NCBI GenBank assembly: GCA_038232935.1 | Contig: JBBSMX010000087.1 | Location: forward strand, 1-17,466 | Source: JBBSMX01 sp038232935 | Lineage (GTDB): Bacteria; Bacteroidota; Rhodothermia; Rhodothermales; JANQRZ01 | Length of the DNA: 17,466 nt | Direction: 5' to 3' | Notes under the pieces: generated by a model | Database searches by the model: none | What the model was told of the DNA's origin: nothing | Seen by the model: the letters and a program-made list of their open reading frames with translations, nothing else | In this document: piece after piece, positions 1-9,033 of the stretch | How positions within the stretch are numbered: the first letter of the stretch is position 1 | How the letters are laid out: the number at the start of each line of letters is the position of its first letter | Position numbers and translations under genes: made by a program

Positions 1-180
1 CGCGTCGGAGTCGAGCGCGACGCTGAGGCCGGAGATAGGCTCGCCGGTGCTGGCGATGACGACGGTGCCGGAGGCGCGGATCACAGTATCCTCGCCGGAG
101 AAGAGGTCGCACCCGCCGAGGAGCACGACGAGCAGAGCGGCAAAGGTGAACGAAAGTAAGCGGGGGCGGTGCGGTTGCAT
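1..180 (-). CDS. Lipoprotein, N-terminal part only (3' end outside window)
   Basis: Reading the minus strand from ATG at 180 gives 60 open codons to the window edge. The N-terminus has a basic start (MQPHRPR), a hydrophobic core and the lipobox LGGC, with Cys24 as the expected lipidated residue. This makes it a signal peptidase II substrate; the matching enzyme gene, lspA, lies at 6397-7071. After the cysteine, the stretch from about residue 37 (ASGTVVIASTGEPISGLSVA) resembles the first strands of a carboxypeptidase-regulatory-like/SusD-SusC type beta-sandwich, but too little is present to be sure. It is divergent from the hydrolase gene at 293, with a short shared upstream region. Its function is unknown. 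Confidence 0.7.
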   Translation of the reverse strand, partial: MQPHRPRLLSFTFAALLVVLLGGCDLFSGEDTVIRASGTVVIASTGEPISGLSVALDSDA

Positions 181-215
181 GGGATGATTCTGGCGTTGAG
201 AAACGGACTTTGACG

Positions 216-222
216 TATATTC
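216..222 (+). promoter_or_regulatory. Candidate Bacteroidota-type promoter for the hydrolase gene
   Basis: TATATTC at 216-222 resembles the -7 element TAnnTTTG of Bacteroidota sigma-A promoters. A TTG at 196-198 lies 17 bases upstream, in the place of the -33 element. The box falls before both possible starts of the hydrolase gene (230 and 293). This is a pattern match only. Confidence 0.4.
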
Positions 223-292
223 AAACTATGTGCCATCCCAATATATGACCTTCCTAGCCGTTCGTGTCCCTGCCACCCATTTCCTCTGTTTC

Positions 293-2443
293 ATGCGCTT
301 TGCTTTCCTCTTCGTCACGCTCGTAATCACCGGTCTCTGGAATCCTGCCAATGCTCAGGGGAACTGGACCTCGACCCCCGGCTTGCTCACCACTAACTAT
401 TACGTCCCTGCACCTCCCCGCCCGACCTCGTCCTACACCGATCCCGTTGCCATTCGCTCGGGGCAGCAAGACCTCTTCTTCAACCCTGGCGACAATGTGC
501 TCTTTCAGGACATGAGGGTGAGGGTTAACGGGGGCAATTGGGAAGTGCTCTGGAGTGAGGATGATGGGACTTTCGAAGGGGCAAAGTATTGGGCTAATGT
601 ACCTACTGCACCCGGCGAGTACGACGTTGACCTTCGGTGGACCAGAACCGGCGGGAACCACGAGTTTTTCAACTATCGGTTTCTAGTGGTTCCGCCGGCG
701 CAAAAGGCTTTCTCTGACGGGGCCGGGAATACGATGGTGCTCTGGAGCGATCCGTCGAACAACCTGCTCGATAGCCCGCTCCTCGTCGTCGAAGGCATCG
801 ACGCCGGAAACGTCAACGTCGAGAGCCACTACTACGCACTCGGCCTCCAACTCTTCGAGAGCGGGCGCTCGCGCGGGGCGGACGTGATGGTCCTCAACTT
901 CGGCGACGGCGGGCGGGACCTCCGGCTCAACGCCGAGGTGGTCAAGAGTGCGATTCAGTTCGTTAACCAGGAGACGGTTCTGGGACGTAGGCTCGACGTG
1001 GCAGGCGTGAGCATGGGCGGCGTCGTGGTTCGGTACGCGCTGGCGGACATGGAAGCGGACGGGGTAGCCCACGAAGTGGGACGCTTCGTCTCTATCGACG
1101 CCCCGCAGCAGGGAGCCTTCGTGGACGCGCAACTGCTTAACTGGATGTACAACCCGCCGTGGTACACGTTCGGAAAGTTCGAGGTGCCCGAGAACATCAT
1201 AGGCACAGCCGGGAAGCAACTCCTCCAGTACAACCCGTTCGACACCTCGAACCCGAAGCAACACGATCTGTTCTACAACGAACTGAATGCGCTCAACGGC
1301 GACGGCTACCCGCACCTCACCGAGGAGAACATCGGCGTCTCCTTCGGGACGCCCAACCCAAATCCGGCGGAAGGGCAGTGGCTGAAGATCGAGATCGACG
1401 GCGCGCCGGACAATTTCTTCTTTATCGAGGACGGGAGCCCCGAAGACGGGGCCGGTTCCCTGCTGCCTCGTGAGGTCACGAACATCGGCGGGACCTCTAC
1501 AATCTTGGTCGTAGATATCTCGTTCGGGACGGTAAGAACCGCCGACCCGACGTTCATCCCCTACGAGAGCGCGCTCGACATCGTGAATGGGCAGAGCAAG
1601 TTCGACGAACAGATTTACCCGACCAACCGCCCGTATTACCACAGTGAGGTCCCGCCCTCCATCGTCGAGCCTTTGCTCGTGCGGCTGGGCTACCCGGAGC
1701 CGCCCCCACCGCCGCCGCCGACGTACTCGGTATCCATTTCCGGCCCTTCCTCCGTCGCGGCGAACGCGACCGCCACCTGGATTGCCAGCGCCTCCGGCGG
1801 CGTGCCCCCCTACACCTACGAGTGGTCCTCGCGCTACCCCTGCGACCCCGAACCCGACCCCTGCGTCGGCATGATCTGCACGATGGACGTCCCGATCTGC
1901 GAGGCCTTCGACCCCATCGGCACGGGGCTGAGGCTCACGACATCGTTCCCCACCGCCGGGGCCGTCGACCTCCGCGTGGTCGTCACCGATTCCTCGCCGG
2001 AGCCTGCGGGGTCGCAACGTGCGGCGATACGGAGGATCACCGTGAGCAGCGGGTTCGCCGGTGGCCCGCCCAATGGGGCGCAAGCACGCGGGGCTGCGGC
2101 TGACGGGGCGACCGAAGGCGCAGCGACCTCGCCGCTCGACAGCGCAGACGCTGCCCGCTCGGAAGCCGGGAGCGCCGTGCCGGAGGCGCTGGCGGTGGAG
2201 GCGTTCCCCAACCCCCTCGCCTCGGCGGCGACGGTGCGCTTCGGGCTGCCGGCGGCGGGCGCGGTCACGCTCGTGGCCTACGACGTGCTCGGGCGCGAGG
2301 TGGCCCGGCTCGCCGAGGGAGTCAGGGAAGCGGGGTGGCACCGGGCGCGCTTCGACGCCTCCGACCTCCCGAGCGGGCTCTACGTCGTGCGGCTCACAGC
2401 GGGCGCGCACGTCGAGACGGCGCAGATGACAGTGCTGCGCTGA
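293..2443 (+). CDS. Secreted PGAP1-like alpha/beta hydrolase (lipase/esterase) with Ig-like domain and T9SS sorting tail
   Basis: The protein has 716 residues from ATG 293. A GTG at 230 and an ATG at 245 are also in frame, but only the 293 start gives a clean signal peptide (MRFAFLFVTLVITG...ANA, then QG). An N-terminal all-beta region (to about residue 140) precedes an alpha/beta hydrolase core. The nucleophile elbow is GVSMGG with Ser240, and the following strand reads VSIDAPQQGA, the position where lipases usually have a TPHxG-like motif. A His in PYYHSEVP (near residue 450) could complete the triad. A polyproline linker near residue 470 leads to an Ig/PKD-like domain. The last 85 or so residues (from EAFPNPLASAATVRF to the end) match the T9SS type A sorting domain, which implies export across the outer membrane. 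The substrate is unknown. The first 400-500 bases look less GC-rich than the rest. Confidence 0.82.
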   Translation: MRFAFLFVTLVITGLWNPANAQGNWTSTPGLLTTNYYVPAPPRPTSSYTDPVAIRSGQQDLFFNPGDNVLFQDMRVRVNGGNWEVLWSEDDGTFEGAKYWANVPTAPGEYDVDLRWTRTGGNHEFFNYRFLVVPPAQKAFSDGAGNTMVLWSDPSNNLLDSPLLVVEGIDAGNVNVESHYYALGLQLFESGRSRGADVMVLNFGDGGRDLRLNAEVVKSAIQFVNQETVLGRRLDVAGVSMGGVVVRYALADMEADGVAHEVGRFVSIDAPQQGAFVDAQLLNWMYNPPWYTFGKFEVPENIIGTAGKQLLQYNPFDTSNPKQHDLFYNELNALNGDGYPHLTEENIGVSFGTPNPNPAEGQWLKIEIDGAPDNFFFIEDGSPEDGAGSLLPREVTNIGGTSTILVVDISFGTVRTADPTFIPYESALDIVNGQSKFDEQIYPTNRPYYHSEVPPSIVEPLLVRLGYPEPPPPPPPTYSVSISGPSSVAANATATWIASASGGVPPYTYEWSSRYPCDPEPDPCVGMICTMDVPICEAFDPIGTGLRLTTSFPTAGAVDLRVVVTDSSPEPAGSQRAAIRRITVSSGFAGGPPNGAQARGAAADGATEGAATSPLDSADAARSEAGSAVPEALAVEAFPNPLASAATVRFGLPAAGAVTLVAYDVLGREVARLAEGVREAGWHRARFDASDLPSGLYVVRLTAGAHVETAQMTVLR

Positions 2444-2462
2444 GAGCAGGCATTCTAATTCC

Positions 2463-2498
2463 CGCGCCCCCGGTCCGCTTCGGCAGGCCGGGGGCGCG
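2463..2498 (+). terminator. GC-rich stem-loop between hydrolase gene and ileS
   Basis: An 11-base arm at 2463-2473 (CGCGCCCCCGG) is perfectly complementary to 2488-2498, around a 14-base loop. It begins 19 bases after the hydrolase stop codon, where a terminator would be expected. There is no T-run after it, so intrinsic termination is uncertain. Confidence 0.4.
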
Positions 2499-2501
2499 TC
2501 G

Positions 2502-2508
2502 TATCTTC
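2502..2508 (+). promoter_or_regulatory. Candidate -7 box for ileS
   Basis: TATCTTC at 2502-2508 lies 42 bases before the ileS ATG and just after the stem-loop. It resembles the boxes at 216, 7147 and 14146. No clear -33 TTG is visible, so confidence is low. Confidence 0.3.
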
Positions 2509-2549
2509 GGTCCCCGATTCCGACCCCGCCCGACGCTTCGCCTCGCTCC

Positions 2550-5500
2550 ATGCCCCGTTATCCCGACGCCAAAGGATTCGACCACGCCGCCACCGAGGAG
2601 CAGACGCTCGCGTGGTGGACCGAGCACGAGGTCTTCGAGCAGAGCCTCGCCCTCCGCGAGGGCGCGCCGCACTTCGTCTTCTACGAGGGGCCGCCGACGG
2701 CCAACGGCAAGCCGGGCATCCACCACGTGATGGCGCGGACCATCAAGGACCTCTTCTGCCGCTACAAGACGATGAAGGGGTTCCGCGTAGATCGGAAGGC
2801 CGGGTGGGACACGCACGGGCTGCCCGTCGAGATCGAGGTGGAGAAGGCGCTCGGGCTGGAGGGGCGGCATCAGGTCGAGAAGTACGGCGTCGCCGAGTAC
2901 AACGCCGCCTGCCGCGAATCCGTCCTCCGATACAAAGACCTCTGGGACGACCTCACGCGGCGGATGGGCTACTGGGTCGATCTCTCCGACCCCTACGTCA
3001 CGTTCGAGAACGACTACATCGAGTCGGTCTGGAACCTCCTCCAGCGGATCGCCGAGAAGAAGACGGCCGACGACGAGCCGTTCCTGTACAAGGGCTACAA
3101 GATCCTGTGGTACAGCCCCGGCAGTGGCACCGTGCTCTCCAGCCACGAGGTCTCGCTTGGCTACAAAGAGGTGCAGGACCCGTCCGTCTACGTCCGCTTC
3201 CCCGTCGAGGGCGAGCCCGACACGTTCTTCCTCGCGTGGACGACGACGCCGTGGACGCTCGTCTCCAACACCGCGCTCGCCGTTGGCGAAGGGATCGACT
3301 ACGTCAAAGTCCGCAAGCAGAACGAGGCGGGGGAGACGGAGTATTTCTACCTCGCCAAGTCGCTCCTCTCGATTCTCAATGAGGAGGTCGAAATCGTCGC
3401 GGAGATGAAGGGGCGCCATCTCGTCGGCAAGACGTACAGCCCGGTTTTCTCCACGTTCACCGACGAGATTTCGAAAGACGAGGCGTGGCGCGTCGTTGCC
3501 GCCGACTTCGTATCAACGGAGGACGGGACGGGGATCGTCCACATGGCCCCGGCCTTCGGCGCAGACGACTTCGCGGTCGGGCAGCGCGAGGGGCTGCCGC
3601 TGCTGAACCCCATCGCGCCGGACGGGACGTTCACCGAGCAGGTGCCGCTCGTCGCCGGGCAGTGGTTCAAGGACGCCGACAAGGCGCTCGCCCGCGACCT
3701 CCGCGAGCGCGGCCTGCTCTACCGCCACGAGACGACGCTCCACAACTACCCGCACGACTGGCGCAAGGGCACGCCGCTGATGTCGTACCCGGTCGAGAGC
3801 TGGTTCATCCGCACGACGGCGATCAAAGACCGGCTGATCGAACTGAACGACACGATCAACTGGCAGCCCAAGGGCATCGGCGAGGGCCGGTTCGGGCAGT
3901 GGCTCGAAGGCAATGTGGACTGGGCCATCAGCCGGATGCGCTACTGGGGCACGCCGATCCCGATCTGGGTCAACGACCGCGACCCGGACGATTACGTTGT
4001 GATCGGCTCCGTCGCCGAGCTGCGCGAGAAAGCCGGTTTGGGCGAGGACGAAGCGCTCGACCTGCACCGGCCGTTCGTGGACGAGATCGCGTGGCCTGCC
4101 GAGGGCGGCGGCACGTACCGCCGCATCCCCGACCTCCTCGACGTGTGGTTCGACAGCGGGGCGATGCCGTTCGCGCAGTGGCACTACCCATTCGAGAACG
4201 AGCAGACCTTCGAGCAGAACTTCCCGGCCGACTTTATCGCCGAGGGCGTCGATCAGACGCGCGGGTGGTTCTACACGCTCCACGCGATTGCCGCGCTCGT
4301 CCGCGACTCGGTGGCGTACAAAAACGTCGTCGTCAACGGGCTCGTGCTCGACGAGAGCGGCGAGAAGATGTCGAAGTCGAAGGGCAACACCGTCGAGCCG
4401 TTCGCGGCGATTGCGAGGCACGGCGTCGACCCGCTGCGGTGGTCGATGATGAGCCAGAGTGCGCCGTGGGAGAGCCTCCGCTACTCCGACCGCGCCGTCG
4501 AGGAGACGAAGCGGAAGTTCTTCTCGACGATCACGAACACGTACAGCTTCTTCGCCACCTACGCGAACCTCGACGGCTTCGCCTACGACCCGGCGCACCC
4601 GACGCCCCTCGCCGAGCGCACCGAGCTCGACCGGTGGATCCTCTCGCGGCTGAACACGACGGTCGGCGAGGTGGACGCCGCGTTTGCAGCCTACCACCCG
4701 ACGCAGGCGGCCCGCGCCGCCGAGACGTTCGTGGACGACCTCTCGAACTGGTACCTCCGCCGCAGCCGCCGCCGCTTCTGGGATAAGGTGGGGGGTGAGA
4801 GGTTGGAGGTCCGAGGTGAGGAACCTCCAACCTCCAACCTCCAGCTTCAAACCTCCAAGCGCGCGGCGTACGAGACGGTCTACGAGTGCCTCGTCACACT
4901 CTCTAAGCTGATGGCCCCGCTCGCGCCGTTCTACGCCGAGTGGCTCTACGTCTTGCTGAAGACCGACACCGACCCGCTCTCAGTCCACCTCACCGACTTC
5001 CCGGCGACGGACGATGCGGCCGTGGACGCGGCGCTGGAGGAGCGGATGGAGCTCGCCCGGCAGGTCGCCTCCATCACGCTCGCGCTCCGCAACGAGGCCG
5101 GGATCAACGTCCGGCAGCCGCTCGGCGGCCTCTCCGTCGTCACCGGCACGGCCGGGGTGGACGAAAGCGTGCTCCGCTCGGTCGAAGCGATCGTGCTCGA
5201 CGAGGTCAACGTGAAACGGCTGGAGGCCATCGGATCGGGCAACAGCCTGGTCGAGAAGTCGGCCAAGCCCAATTTCAAAACGCTCGGCAAGCGCCTCGGG
5301 CCGAAGATGAAGGCGGCGAACGCCGCGATCCGGGCGCTCGACACCGACGCGATCACCCGGTACGAACGGGAGGGACAGCTAACCCTGGAGATCGCCGGGG
5401 AAAGCGTGGCGTTCGGCCTCGACGACATCGAGGTGACGAGCGAGGGGATCGAGGGGCACCTCGTCGGACAGGAGGGGAGCGTGACGGTAGCGCTGGACAC

Positions 5501-5810
5501 CACGCTGACGGAGGAGCTCCGAAATGAAGGGCTAGCCCGGGAGTTCGTCAATCGGGTCCAGAATTTGCGGAAAGCGGCAGGGTTCGAAGTCTCCGACCGA
5601 ATTGTAGTTACCTTTGGTGCCTCCGAAGCGGTGGCTGCGGCCATCCGCACCCACGCCGGGGTCATTCGGAACGAGACCCTAGCCGAAGCGCTGGATGCTT
5701 CCGACACGCCCTCCGGCGATGCCGCGCAAGCGTTCGAGATCGGCGACGAACCCATCGTGATCGGCGTGCGGCGCGTGGCGTCGGAGCACCTCTCCAGCGG
5801 CGGAGCCTGA
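2550..5810 (+). CDS. ileS: Isoleucyl-tRNA synthetase, type 2 (IleRS2-like) with altered HIGH motif
   Basis: This 1086-residue class I synthetase charges tRNA-Ile with isoleucine in the cytoplasm. The N-terminal signature lies in GPPTANGKP followed by GIHH (residues 56-59), where canonical enzymes have HxGH. The KMSKS loop is intact at residues 606-610. The CP1 editing domain shows TTTPWTLVSNTALA and GTGIVHMAPAFGADD. The anticodon-binding region (NWYLRRSRRRFW...RAAYETVYECL) is followed by a long C-terminal extension (LAREFVNRVQNLRKAAGFEVSD) typical of eukaryote-like IleRS, without the zinc-binding cysteines of type 1 enzymes. Residues 747-769 are an odd low-complexity insertion encoded by a heptad hairpin (4787-4857). 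The length fits Bacteroidota homologues. The gene is the first of an ileS/DksA-like/lspA cluster. Confidence 0.97.
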   Translation: MPRYPDAKGFDHAATEEQTLAWWTEHEVFEQSLALREGAPHFVFYEGPPTANGKPGIHHVMARTIKDLFCRYKTMKGFRVDRKAGWDTHGLPVEIEVEKALGLEGRHQVEKYGVAEYNAACRESVLRYKDLWDDLTRRMGYWVDLSDPYVTFENDYIESVWNLLQRIAEKKTADDEPFLYKGYKILWYSPGSGTVLSSHEVSLGYKEVQDPSVYVRFPVEGEPDTFFLAWTTTPWTLVSNTALAVGEGIDYVKVRKQNEAGETEYFYLAKSLLSILNEEVEIVAEMKGRHLVGKTYSPVFSTFTDEISKDEAWRVVAADFVSTEDGTGIVHMAPAFGADDFAVGQREGLPLLNPIAPDGTFTEQVPLVAGQWFKDADKALARDLRERGLLYRHETTLHNYPHDWRKGTPLMSYPVESWFIRTTAIKDRLIELNDTINWQPKGIGEGRFGQWLEGNVDWAISRMRYWGTPIPIWVNDRDPDDYVVIGSVAELREKAGLGEDEALDLHRPFVDEIAWPAEGGGTYRRIPDLLDVWFDSGAMPFAQWHYPFENEQTFEQNFPADFIAEGVDQTRGWFYTLHAIAALVRDSVAYKNVVVNGLVLDESGEKMSKSKGNTVEPFAAIARHGVDPLRWSMMSQSAPWESLRYSDRAVEETKRKFFSTITNTYSFFATYANLDGFAYDPAHPTPLAERTELDRWILSRLNTTVGEVDAAFAAYHPTQAARAAETFVDDLSNWYLRRSRRRFWDKVGGERLEVRGEEPPTSNLQLQTSKRAAYETVYECLVTLSKLMAPLAPFYAEWLYVLLKTDTDPLSVHLTDFPATDDAAVDAALEERMELARQVASITLALRNEAGINVRQPLGGLSVVTGTAGVDESVLRSVEAIVLDEVNVKRLEAIGSGNSLVEKSAKPNFKTLGKRLGPKMKAANAAIRALDTDAITRYEREGQLTLEIAGESVAFGLDDIEVTSEGIEGHLVGQEGSVTVALDTTLTEELRNEGLAREFVNRVQNLRKAAGFEVSDRIVVTFGASEAVAAAIRTHAGVIRNETLAEALDASDTPSGDAAQAFEIGDEPIVIGVRRVASEHLSSGGA
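4787..4857. repeat. Heptad-repeat hairpin inserted in frame in ileS
   Basis: The segment is 71 bases: five 7-base units beginning GGT (4787-4821), one spacer base, then five 7-base units (4823-4857), of which four are exactly ACCTCCA. The two halves are complementary; GAGGTTGGAGGT at 4799-4810 pairs perfectly with 4823-4834. It stays in frame and encodes about 23 residues (747-769) unlike the surrounding synthetase sequence. It lies between the conserved RRSRRRFW block and the RAAYETVYECL helix, where a surface loop is likely. Confidence 0.7.
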
Positions 5811-5859
5811 GTAGAAGCGGTCGACGATAAAGCATTTCAACTACTACTAAACAAAGGGG

Positions 5860-5876
5860 CCGGCGCGTAACGCCGG
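5860..5876 (+). promoter_or_regulatory. Small hairpin overlapping the ribosome-binding site of the DksA-like gene
   Basis: CCGGCG (5860-5865) and CGCCGG (5871-5876) form a 6-base stem around the loop CGTAA. The right arm covers the first two bases of GGAG (5875-5878), the likely Shine-Dalgarno for the ATG at 5885. Folding could reduce translation of the downstream gene. Regulation is inferred and not shown. Confidence 0.35.
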
Positions 5877-5884
5877 AGCACGAT

Positions 5885-6307
5885 ATGAGCAAGAAAGCGA
5901 ATGGAACGGTCAACGGTACAACGAGTGGCGCGCCGCAGCGGCGCACGCCCTTCTCGGATGAGGAGCTCGACGAGTTCCGCGAGCTGATCCTGAGCAAACG
6001 CGAGAGCGCGCTCGAAGACATCGAGGCCATGCGGGCACAGGTCGAAGACTCACGCGAGCACGAGAGCGACTCCGCCTACTCGTTCCACATGGCCGACGCC
6101 GGCACCGATGCGATGGAGCGCGAGAAACTCTACCTCATGATCGCGCGCCAGCAGAAGTATGTCGGCTACCTCGACCGGGCTCTCGAGCGCATCGAGAACA
6201 AGGCGTACGGCCTCTGCAAGGTCACGGGCAAGCCGATCGCGACGGAGCGGCTCCGCGCCGTCCCCCACACGGAGATCTCCATCGACGCGAAGCGAAAGCA
6301 GAAATAA
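5885..6307 (+). CDS. DksA/TraR-family protein with degenerate zinc finger
   Basis: This 140-residue protein has the DksA/TraR layout: a charged N-terminus, a long helical coiled-coil pair (about residues 24-105) with an acidic turn (DAGTDAMERE, residues 71-80), then the zinc-finger region YGLCKVTGKPIATERLRAVPHT. DksA binds the RNA polymerase secondary channel and adjusts transcription with ppGpp. Of the four zinc cysteines only Cys111 remains; the other positions are Thr114, Ser132 and Ala135. The fold is otherwise well conserved, so this looks like a stable zinc-independent lineage and not decay. GGAG six bases before the ATG supports the start. It sits between ileS and lspA, an arrangement I recall from other Bacteroidota, and is probably co-transcribed with them. 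Confidence 0.85.
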   Translation: MSKKANGTVNGTTSGAPQRRTPFSDEELDEFRELILSKRESALEDIEAMRAQVEDSREHESDSAYSFHMADAGTDAMEREKLYLMIARQQKYVGYLDRALERIENKAYGLCKVTGKPIATERLRAVPHTEISIDAKRKQK

Positions 6308-6391
6308 GTGTCAAGAGTCGTATGTCGGGAGTCGAGGGTTTGTCTCGGGCATAGCAGGACTCCCGACCCTCGACCTCTCGACTCCTGACCG
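6308..6391. repeat. Heptad-repeat hairpin between the DksA-like gene and lspA
   Basis: Starting at the base after the DksA-like stop codon, the left arm runs in 7-base units with a GTC core and the right arm in 7-base units with a GAC core. GTCGGGAGTC (6324-6333) is the exact reverse complement of 6358-6367, and GTCGAGGGT (6331-6339) of 6366-6374, so alternative pairings exist. The element ends five bases before the lspA ATG. Its architecture matches the ileS element although the unit sequence differs. Confidence 0.6.
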
Positions 6392-6396
6392 CTCCC

Positions 6397-7071
6397 ATGC
6401 GCATTCTCTGGGTATCGTTCGCCCTCGTCGTCGTCGACCAGCTCACGAAGCAGTGGGTTCATGCTGTGATGTTCCCCGGGGAGTCGATCCCGGTGCTCGG
6501 GGAGGTGCTGCGGCTGACCTACACGACGAATCCGGGGATGGCCTTCGGCCTCACACTCGGCTCGAAGCTGTTCCTGACGCTCTTCTCCGTGCTGGCGACG
6601 GTGCTGATCGGGGTATACCTGTGGTATGTGCGCAAGGGGCCGTGGGGGTACCGGCTCGCCCTCGCCCTCATCATCGGCGGGGCCATCGGCAACGTCATCG
6701 ACCGGATGTTTTACGGCCTCGTCTATGGCTACGGACCGCTGTTCTACGGCGAGGTCATCGACTTCATCCACGTCGATCTCTGGCGCGGCGTCGTGGCCGA
6801 GTGGGTGCCGTTCTTCGGCGGCAACTACCTCTCCCTCTTCCCGATCTGGAACGTCGCCGATATGGCAATCGTGGTCGGCGTGACTGCGATCATCCTGTTC
6901 CAGCGGCGCTTTCACGAGGGGCTCGTCCAGGCGCAGGCCAAAGAGCAGGCCGTGGTGCATCCCGCCGCGCTCGGTACGGCCGCGCCGCTCCACGCCGACG
7001 GGTATGCCGAGCCTGTCGTGGACGTGAGCGCCGCGCCCGAGGCATCGCCGAAGCCGACGTCTGAGGCGTAA
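6397..7071 (+). CDS. lspA: Lipoprotein signal peptidase (signal peptidase II)
   Basis: This 224-residue inner-membrane aspartyl protease cleaves signal peptides of prolipoproteins before the lipidated cysteine. Four hydrophobic segments are visible. The early motif VVVDQLTK and the conserved block TTNPGMAFG are present. The catalytic pair is Asp102 in GNVIDR and Asp155 in WNVADMA. The last 50 or so residues (from about 175) are an Ala/Pro/Glu-rich tail beyond the usual family end, of unknown use. The lipoprotein at 1-180 (lipobox LGGC) is a plausible local substrate. The ATG at 6397 lies directly after the heptad hairpin with little room for a ribosome-binding site. Confidence 0.95.
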   Translation: MRILWVSFALVVVDQLTKQWVHAVMFPGESIPVLGEVLRLTYTTNPGMAFGLTLGSKLFLTLFSVLATVLIGVYLWYVRKGPWGYRLALALIIGGAIGNVIDRMFYGLVYGYGPLFYGEVIDFIHVDLWRGVVAEWVPFFGGNYLSLFPIWNVADMAIVVGVTAIILFQRRFHEGLVQAQAKEQAVVHPAALGTAAPLHADGYAEPVVDVSAAPEASPKPTSEA

Positions 7072-7121
7072 GCCGCTCAGGCGACGCCGGTTCGGTCCGG
7101 CATTCGGGGGCGGCTAAAGGC

Positions 7122-7135
7122 TGCGGGAGCCCGCA
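7122..7135. other. Short perfect inverted repeat downstream of lspA
   Basis: TGCGGG (7122-7127) and CCCGCA (7130-7135) are separated by AG. It lies about 50 bases after the lspA stop and just before the candidate lepA promoter. It may be a weak transcription end or roadblock. No T-run follows. Confidence 0.25.
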
Positions 7136-7146
7136 TGGTTCGGCGG

Positions 7147-7153
7147 TATATTC
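7147..7153 (+). promoter_or_regulatory. Candidate -7 box for lepA
   Basis: TATATTC, identical to the box at 216-222, lies 75 bases before the preferred lepA start (TTG 7228). An upstream ATG at 7135 would place this box inside the coding sequence, which argues against that ATG. No convincing -33 element is seen. Confidence 0.4.
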
Positions 7154-7227
7154 ACGCCCCCCGCTCGAACCCCCGCGTTTTCGCCCGGTTCGACTCTCGA
7201 CCCCCGCCTCCCCGACCCCCAGCCCCG

Positions 7228-9030
<1,803 letters not shown>

Positions 9031-9033
9031 GGC

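Noticed and set aside
683..2551. A 622-codon minus-strand frame over the hydrolase gene
   Set aside because: Same antisense effect. The plus strand has a signal peptide, a GxSxG elbow and a T9SS tail.
4787..4857. CRISPR-like or microsatellite reading of the heptad block
   Set aside because: The units are 7 bases with no spacers and are arranged as complementary arms, so it is neither a CRISPR array nor a simple one-direction microsatellite.
2550..5810. ileS as a pseudogene because HIGH is missing
   Set aside because: The frame is intact, KMSKS and editing motifs are present, and GxHH appears to be a functional variant in type 2 IleRS.
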